From the IMG/VR virus record IMGVR_UViG_3300026118_000001, positions 25,727 through 89,726 of that record: a stretch of 64,000 nucleotides of DNA; one strand, written 5' to 3'. Origin of the DNA: a virus. Position numbers and translations under genes: made by a program. Below, one piece after another: positions 59,435 to 64,000 of this stretch (the first letter of the stretch is position 1; each line of letters begins with the position of its first letter). The notes under the pieces are model-generated. The model searched no databases and was not told where the DNA came from. It was given only the letters and a program-made list of their open reading frames with translations.

Positions 59435-61416
59435 ATAGAAATTGTTGGGTATATGATATTGAAACTCTCAAAAATTGTTTCACATATTCTGCTTTAAGTA
59501 TTGATACTAAAGAGATAGTTCAATTTGTAATACATAAGTCAAGAAATGATATTAAAGATCTTAAAACTCATTTAAATAGTATTAAAGGGCATATTGGATA
59601 TAATAATATTAATTTTGATGGACAGGTTATTCAATGGATGTTAGAAAATTCTATTTTTTTAACAAAATTAGTATTTGGTGATAGAATATCAGAAGAAATT
59701 TATAATTATGCTCAAAAAGTAATTGATAATTCTAATAAAGGTGGTTGGGGAGATTATCCTGAATGGAAAATGAATATTAAAGAATTAGATTTATTTAAAA
59801 TTTGGCATTTTGATAATAAAGCTAAAATGACCAGTTTAAAATGGGTTGAATATTCTATGAATTTTCATAATATAGAAGAAATGCCAATTCATCATGAAGA
59901 TGAAATAGAAGAACATCAAATTCAATCTATTTTAGATTATAATTTAAATGATGTATATGCTACATATGAATTTTATAAAATAACTATTGGTGAAACAGAT
60001 CATCCTTTATATAAAGGAATTGATAAAATTCAATTAAGAAAAGATATTATAAAAGAATTTGGTATTAAATGTATTAATTTTAATGATGTTAAAATAGGTG
60101 ATGAAATTAATAAATTTAAATATTGTAGATTATCTGGTGTAGATAAAAGAAAATTACCTAAACCAAATAAAATTATACAACCTTTTAAATTTAAAGATTG
60201 TTTTCCAGAATATATGGAATTCAAAACCAGTGAGTTTAAAAACTTTGTTAATGCTTTTGCAAATATAGAGGTGAGATTAAAAAAAGAGACAGATAATTCT
60301 AAACAAGAATTTAAATTTACTTTTAATGAAACAACTTATGTGATAGCAAGAGGAGGAATTCATTCTGAAGATAAACCTAGACTAGTTAAACCTCTTGATA
60401 ATGAAATCCTTAGAGATGCAGACATTGGTTCACAATATCCTAATAGTATTAGAAAGAGGGAATTATTTCCTCAACATTTAGGAAAGGAATGGTTGGTTGG
60501 TTATACATCTATTATTCAAGATAGAATATCTGCTAAAAAGAAATATAAAGAAACTAAAGAAGGAAAATATCAAGCTATTCAAGAAGCTTATAAATTGGCT
60601 TTAAATGGTGGTGGATATGGTAAGTTAGGAGAAGAAAATTCTTGGCAATATTCACCATTTTCAGTTATGTGTGTAACAATTGGAAATCAAATAGAGATTT
60701 TAATGTTAATAGAATCTCTTGAAATTAATGATATTCATGTAATATCAGCTAATACAGATGGTATTGTTAGTTTATTTGATAAATCTAAAGAAGAATTATA
60801 TTATAAAATATGTAAAGAGTGGGAAATTAAAATTGGTAATAATATTTTAGGTCAATTAGAATATCAAGATTATAAATTATTAGCTCAAACCAGTGTTAAT
60901 TCTTATTTAGCTATTAAAACTAATGGTGAAGTTAAAACTAAATCTGAGTTTACTACAGATTTTGAAATTCATAAAAATAGATCTGCTAGAATTATACCAT
61001 TGGCTTTACAAGAATATTTTGTTAATAAAACTCCAGTGAAAGAGACAATTGAAAATCATAAAAATATATATGATTTTTGTTTAGGAACTAAATCTATAGG
61101 AACTAATAGATTAATTCATTTAGAACCTATTAAAGGGAATGAAATTAAGCTTCAAAAGATAAATAGATATTATATATCAAATAATGGTTGGCATCTTATA
61201 AAACGCTTAAAACCTCTTGAAAATAAGAAAATTTCTAGACAATTAGATATATTTGGAAATGAAAATGATGGAACTAGAGAATCTGAAATTGAAGCTGGGT
61301 GGTTATCAACAATATTTAATAAATATATTGAAAAAGATATTAATGATTATAATATATGTTATAAATATTATATTGATAGAGCTATGAAGATTATTAATAA
61401 AATAGAAAATGAGTAA
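59419..61416 (+). CDS. DNA polymerase, family B
   Basis: This compact 665-residue replicative polymerase has a proofreading exonuclease (ExoI VYDIETL with Asp13 and Glu15; ExoII GYNNINFDGQ with Asp67; ExoIII DYNLNDVYATY near 180) and a polymerase domain: motif A DADIGSQYP with Asp335, motif B ALNGGGYGKLG, motif C SANTDGI with Asp447, and a KKY-like SVNSYLAIKTNG. Motif C lacks the first Asp of the classic DTD (Asn445 here). No terminal-protein insertions are obvious. It begins inside the tail protein gene and overlaps the next gene by 8 bases. Confidence 0.9.
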   Translation: MSNILNRNCWVYDIETLKNCFTYSALSIDTKEIVQFVIHKSRNDIKDLKTHLNSIKGHIGYNNINFDGQVIQWMLENSIFLTKLVFGDRISEEIYNYAQKVIDNSNKGGWGDYPEWKMNIKELDLFKIWHFDNKAKMTSLKWVEYSMNFHNIEEMPIHHEDEIEEHQIQSILDYNLNDVYATYEFYKITIGETDHPLYKGIDKIQLRKDIIKEFGIKCINFNDVKIGDEINKFKYCRLSGVDKRKLPKPNKIIQPFKFKDCFPEYMEFKTSEFKNFVNAFANIEVRLKKETDNSKQEFKFTFNETTYVIARGGIHSEDKPRLVKPLDNEILRDADIGSQYPNSIRKRELFPQHLGKEWLVGYTSIIQDRISAKKKYKETKEGKYQAIQEAYKLALNGGGYGKLGEENSWQYSPFSVMCVTIGNQIEILMLIESLEINDIHVISANTDGIVSLFDKSKEELYYKICKEWEIKIGNNILGQLEYQDYKLLAQTSVNSYLAIKTNGEVKTKSEFTTDFEIHKNRSARIIPLALQEYFVNKTPVKETIENHKNIYDFCLGTKSIGTNRLIHLEPIKGNEIKLQKINRYYISNNGWHLIKRLKPLENKKISRQLDIFGNENDGTRESEIEAGWLSTIFNKYIEKDINDYNICYKYYIDRAMKIINKIENE

Positions 61417-61768
61417 AAAGAAAGAATATAATAATATATTTGCTAAAATAGCAAATATACATAACGATGATATTGTTCCTTTATTAAAAAATCTTGATTT
61501 AATGTCTTTTAAAATAAGGAATAGAAGAATACTTAAATTAAGAATGACATTAGAAAGTTCTGAAGATGTTTTAATATCTAGTGATTTATTAAGTGAATAT
61601 ATTATTATAAATAGTTTTGTTTTAAACTTTATAAATAAAAATGAACTTAATAATTGCTATGATTTATTAAAAACTAAAGACAAAGATAACTTTTTAATTG
61701 GAACTCATATGATTTATAGTTTAATAGAAGAAAAGAAATTAAAATTAATAGAATGCAACAAGATTTAA
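61409..61768 (+). CDS. Hypothetical protein between polymerase and metallopeptidase
   Basis: The 119-residue helical protein (NNIFAKIANIHNDDIVPLLK, NNCYDLLKTKDKDNFLIGTH) overlaps both neighbours, by 8 and 16 bases. It may assist the polymerase or the VWA protein. No family recognised. Confidence 0.5.
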   Translation: MSKKKEYNNIFAKIANIHNDDIVPLLKNLDLMSFKIRNRRILKLRMTLESSEDVLISSDLLSEYIIINSFVLNFINKNELNNCYDLLKTKDKDNFLIGTHMIYSLIEEKKLKLIECNKI

Positions 61769-61967
61769 TACAAGATATTAGTAAAATATCTAAAAAACTT
61801 TTAATAAATGATATTTTCTATGGATTATTCATGAGTACCATTGAAAAAAAAGAATGTAAGGATATTCCTGTAGCTGCTGTAGCTATTAATAAGAGTACAA
61901 TGGACTTTAGTTTATTAATTAATCCAGAAGAATGGTTTAAATTTAGTGATGAAGTGAAGTTTGGGGT
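61753..61967 (+). CDS. VWA-type metallopeptidase, exon 1
   Basis: These 71 codons plus two bases encode the start of a DUF2201/VWA-like metallopeptidase: NDIFYGLFMSTIE, VAAVAINKSTMDF, NPEEWFKFSDEVKFG. Without splicing the frame stops three codons later at 61972, just before the expected HExxH helix. Joining 61967 to 63110 restores GTC (Val72) and continues LSHEAKHLCLFH. Proteins of this class combine a zincin with a VWA domain; a neighbouring AAA ATPase would be expected outside the window. Confidence 0.85.
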
Positions 61968-62162
61968 TGACTAGAGAGCTCCAATATATAGTAATATATA
62001 TTTAAAATGTGTTAAATTGACTGGAAACTCCTTAGAGTTTTATCTACTAACTATATATAGAAATATAATATAGGGCTGAATTAATTACTCAGGTATAGTA
62101 AAAAAGATAAAAATTGGACAATCAGCAGCGAAAGTGGTAAATATAAAATAAATTTTAGTAAT

Positions 62163-62196
62163 AAGTTGTAAATGTTATAAATAAATGGTATATTAA
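62163..62196 (+). promoter_or_regulatory. Phage promoter copy inside intron, AAGTTG-N20-TATATTAA
   Basis: AAGTTG (62163-62168), exactly 20 bases, TATATTAA (62189-62196), 34 bases before the LAGLIDADG start. It is the only copy found on the + strand and would express the endonuclease separately from the unspliced message. Confidence 0.75.
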
Positions 62197-62230
62197 GTTA
62201 TGATTATATACACCTAATAACTATTACATT

Positions 62231-63067
62231 ATGAAATTTAAGAATATTACAAATTTAGAAGAATTTAAACGGGATTATGATAATTTGACTATTAATCAAA
62301 TTACAAGTAAATATAAATTAAATAATAAGACAATATGGTCTTATGCCAAAAAATTAAATATAAGTAGAAAAGTTGGAGAAAAAAAGATTTATAAAGTAAA
62401 TGATAATTACTTTTCTAAATCAAATGACTCTTCAAATAAATATTATATTTTAGGTTTAATTTATACAGATGGAAATTTACCAACTAAAGATAAAAGATCT
62501 TTTATAATTTCTAATATTGATTTACAAATATTAGAAGATATTAAAAAGGAGTTTAATTTTACTGGTATAATTAATAAAGAACATCATAAAAAATATAATA
62601 AATATATTTATAAATTAAAAATAAGTTCTCATCAAATGAGAAAAGATTTAGAATCTTTTGGATTAACTCCTAATAAAACCATGAATTTAAAATTTCCAAT
62701 TATTCCAAAAGAATATATTGGGGATTTTTGTAGAGGTTTATGGGATGGTGATGGTAGTGTATCTAATCCTTTAAGTAGACAAAAAACAAGAACTTTGTTA
62801 GGTTCAACTTTTGTATGTGCTAATAAAGAATTTATAAAACAATTATTAATATTTTTACCTGTAAAATTAAAATCTTTTCATGAAGTAACAAAAAATAGAA
62901 AAAATCCATTATATACAATTAATTTTAGAGGTTTCGACTCTATTAGATTAAGGGATTTTTTCTATTATGATAATTGTTTATGTATGGAAAGAAAGAAAAT
63001 TAAATTTTTTAATTATATACCAAGACGTTCAGAGACTATAATACACAATCCTACAAATGAGGATTAA
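62231..63067 (+). CDS. LAGLIDADG homing endonuclease, intron-encoded
   Basis: The 278-residue protein has an N-terminal HTH-like part (LTINQITSKYKLNNKTIWSY) and two LAGLIDADG helices, LGLIYTDGN at 74-82 and RGLWDGDGS at about 168-176, so it is a single-chain two-motif enzyme. It cleaves intron-less alleles to spread the intron. Its last codons (RRSETIIHNPTNED) overlap intron helices P7 and P8, so RNA fold and protein end evolve together. Confidence 0.92.
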   Translation: MKFKNITNLEEFKRDYDNLTINQITSKYKLNNKTIWSYAKKLNISRKVGEKKIYKVNDNYFSKSNDSSNKYYILGLIYTDGNLPTKDKRSFIISNIDLQILEDIKKEFNFTGIINKEHHKKYNKYIYKLKISSHQMRKDLESFGLTPNKTMNLKFPIIPKEYIGDFCRGLWDGDGSVSNPLSRQKTRTLLGSTFVCANKEFIKQLLIFLPVKLKSFHEVTKNRKNPLYTINFRGFDSIRLRDFFYYDNCLCMERKKIKFFNYIPRRSETIIHNPTNED

Positions 63068-63109
63068 GGGATAGTCCGATCTTATATGAGAATATAAGTT
63101 AACAAAATG

Positions 63110-64000
63110 CCTCAGTCATGAAGCAAAGCATCTTTGTTTGTTTCATTTAATTACAATGGATATGTATTCTAATTCTAAAATGGATAATATAGCTTGTGAT
63201 TTAGAGATTAATCAAACAATTAATAAGAGTCAATTACCAAGTTGGGGAATATTTATAGATGATTTTAAAACTAAATATCCAGATTTAGATTGGAAAGCAA
63301 ATGCTGGAAGAGATCATTATTATAAAGAATTAGGTAAACTTTCAGATGAACAAAAGGAAGAAATAGGAATTGATGAAAAAGCTGAACATCATTGGATAGT
63401 AGTTGATGGAGAAGGAAATATATCAAATGATCCATTATCAGATAGTCAAAAGGATGCTATAAGAGTTCAGGTTGAACATACAATTGAAAGTATAGTAGAA
63501 GAGATAGAAAAATCTCAAGGACATATTCCTGCTGAAATAAGTAGTTTAATTAAAGGCTTTAAAAAGCCTAAACCAAAATTTAATTATAAGAAGTACATAA
63601 GAAATTTTGTTGGTAATTCAACGCAATATTTTATTAAAACAACTAAATTAAGAGAAAATCAAAGATTTCCTGGATCTCCCAAGATAGTTTTAAGACCTAA
63701 AAATAAAGTGCTAGTTCTTATTGATGAGTCTGGTTCTGTTAGTGAACCTGAATTATTGGACTTTCTGAATGAGATTGCGCATTTAAGTAAAACAACCGAT
63801 TTAGAGATTAGAGCATTTGATACAGAAGTAGGACCAATAGTTAAATATAAAGCTAATTCAAATATTTTTATAAGAAGTAGATGTGGAGGAACTTATTTTA
63901 CTCCTTGTATTGAATTTTATAATAAACAAAAACAATATGAAACTTGTTTAATATTTACTGATGGTCATGCAGAAGTTCCTGAAATTAAAACAAATAAAAC
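63110..64000 (+). CDS. VWA-type metallopeptidase, exon 2, runs off window
   Basis: The exon begins CCTCAGTCATGAA and, spliced to exon 1, gives LSHEAKHLCLFHLI with the zinc motif HEAKH at residues 75-79, then NIACDLEINQTI, a charged linker, KYIRNFVGNS, and a VWA domain with the MIDAS motif LIDESGSVSEPE and IFTDGHAEV. The frame is open to the right edge. Metal-dependent proteolysis or a chaperone-like role with an ATPase partner is inferred from the family (DUF2201 N-terminal plus VWA). Confidence 0.85.

Larger units (their letters stand above)
61968..63109 (+). other. Group I self-splicing intron
   Basis: P1 pairs exon end TTGGGGT (61961-61967) with GCTCCAA (61978-61984), leaving the required U.G at the splice site. 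P3 can form from TGTGTTA (near 62015) with TAATACACA (63032-63041 region), P5 from AAACTC-CTTA-GAGTTT, the GGACAATCAGCAG segment (62115-62127) gives P4/P6, P7 is AGACTAT with ATAGTCC, P8 is AATCCT/AGGATT, P9 CTTATAT-GAGA-ATATAAG, and the last base is G (63109). The intron is 1142 nt with the endonuclease gene in the P6-P7 part; its 3' end overlaps P7 and P8. Catalytic order matches other phage group IA introns. Confidence 0.88.

Noticed and set aside
1253-61416. Stop-codon recoding (TAG to Gln), known in some crAss-like phages
   Set aside because: Structural and replication genes run full length with the standard code, and TAG is used as a normal stop (for example at 52556).
61753-61974. A complete 73-residue protein
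   Set aside because: It ends exactly where a group I intron begins; splicing extends it into the HEAKH and VWA parts.

Overview
The window is part of the genome of a crAss-like (Crassvirales-type) podovirus that infects a Bacteroidota host. The evidence is the gene order terminase large subunit - portal - scaffold-like protein - major capsid protein - head and tail genes - nozzle - cargo proteins - giant virion RNA polymerase on one strand, with a family B DNA polymerase and many small early-type genes on the other. The DNA is very AT-rich, Shine-Dalgarno sites are weak or absent, and promoters resemble the Bacteroidota TTG...TAnnTTT type. The standard code fits every long frame; I see no sign of TAG or TGA recoding here.

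Left edge (3-1250, + strand): the 3' part of a nicotinamide phosphoribosyltransferase gene, ending at a bidirectional terminator. From 1253 to about 46.2 kb almost everything is on the - strand and is read right to left. Small genes (46.2-43.1 kb; an IHF/HU-like protein, a Cys-rich protein, a small HExxH metalloprotease) lead into terminase, portal, scaffold-like protein and major capsid protein (43.1-35.4 kb). Head/connector proteins and a fibre-like protein follow (35.2-31.7 kb), then a tail-fibre block with duplicated domains (31.6-26.9 kb), then a lysis cassette (26.8-24.8 kb; membrane proteins, GH24 lysozyme, holin candidate, overlapping spanin-like pair). After that come ring/connector proteins, the nozzle, cargo proteins and a single 3500-residue virion RNA polymerase (24.7-4.4 kb), an 873-residue virion protein and an endonuclease VII-like gene.

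The - strand operons are punctuated by a well-defined promoter, AAGTTG-N20-TATATTTA. It occurs six times on the - strand with an exact 20-base spacer in every case, once with AAGTTT, and once on the + strand inside an intron. One copy at 46.5 kb drives no gene but an apparent structured RNA of about 265 nt.

From 47.0 kb to the right edge genes are on the + strand: many tiny overlapping genes, several membrane or lipoproteins, two homing endonucleases (GIY-YIG, HNH) flanking a gene-free, strongly structured stretch, then family B DNA polymerase and a VWA-type metallopeptidase split by a group I intron that carries a LAGLIDADG endonuclease. Many + strand genes are preceded by long hairpins.

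The most unusual signal is a set of eight small proteins (50.1-59.4 kb) with unrelated or weakly related bodies that all end in the same C-terminal peptide, (K/R/Q/E)-(I/V)-(I/C)-Q-I-Y-stop, written with different synonymous codons. Related copies without the tail lie nearby. This looks like a modular docking tail that recruits a set of small phage proteins to one partner.
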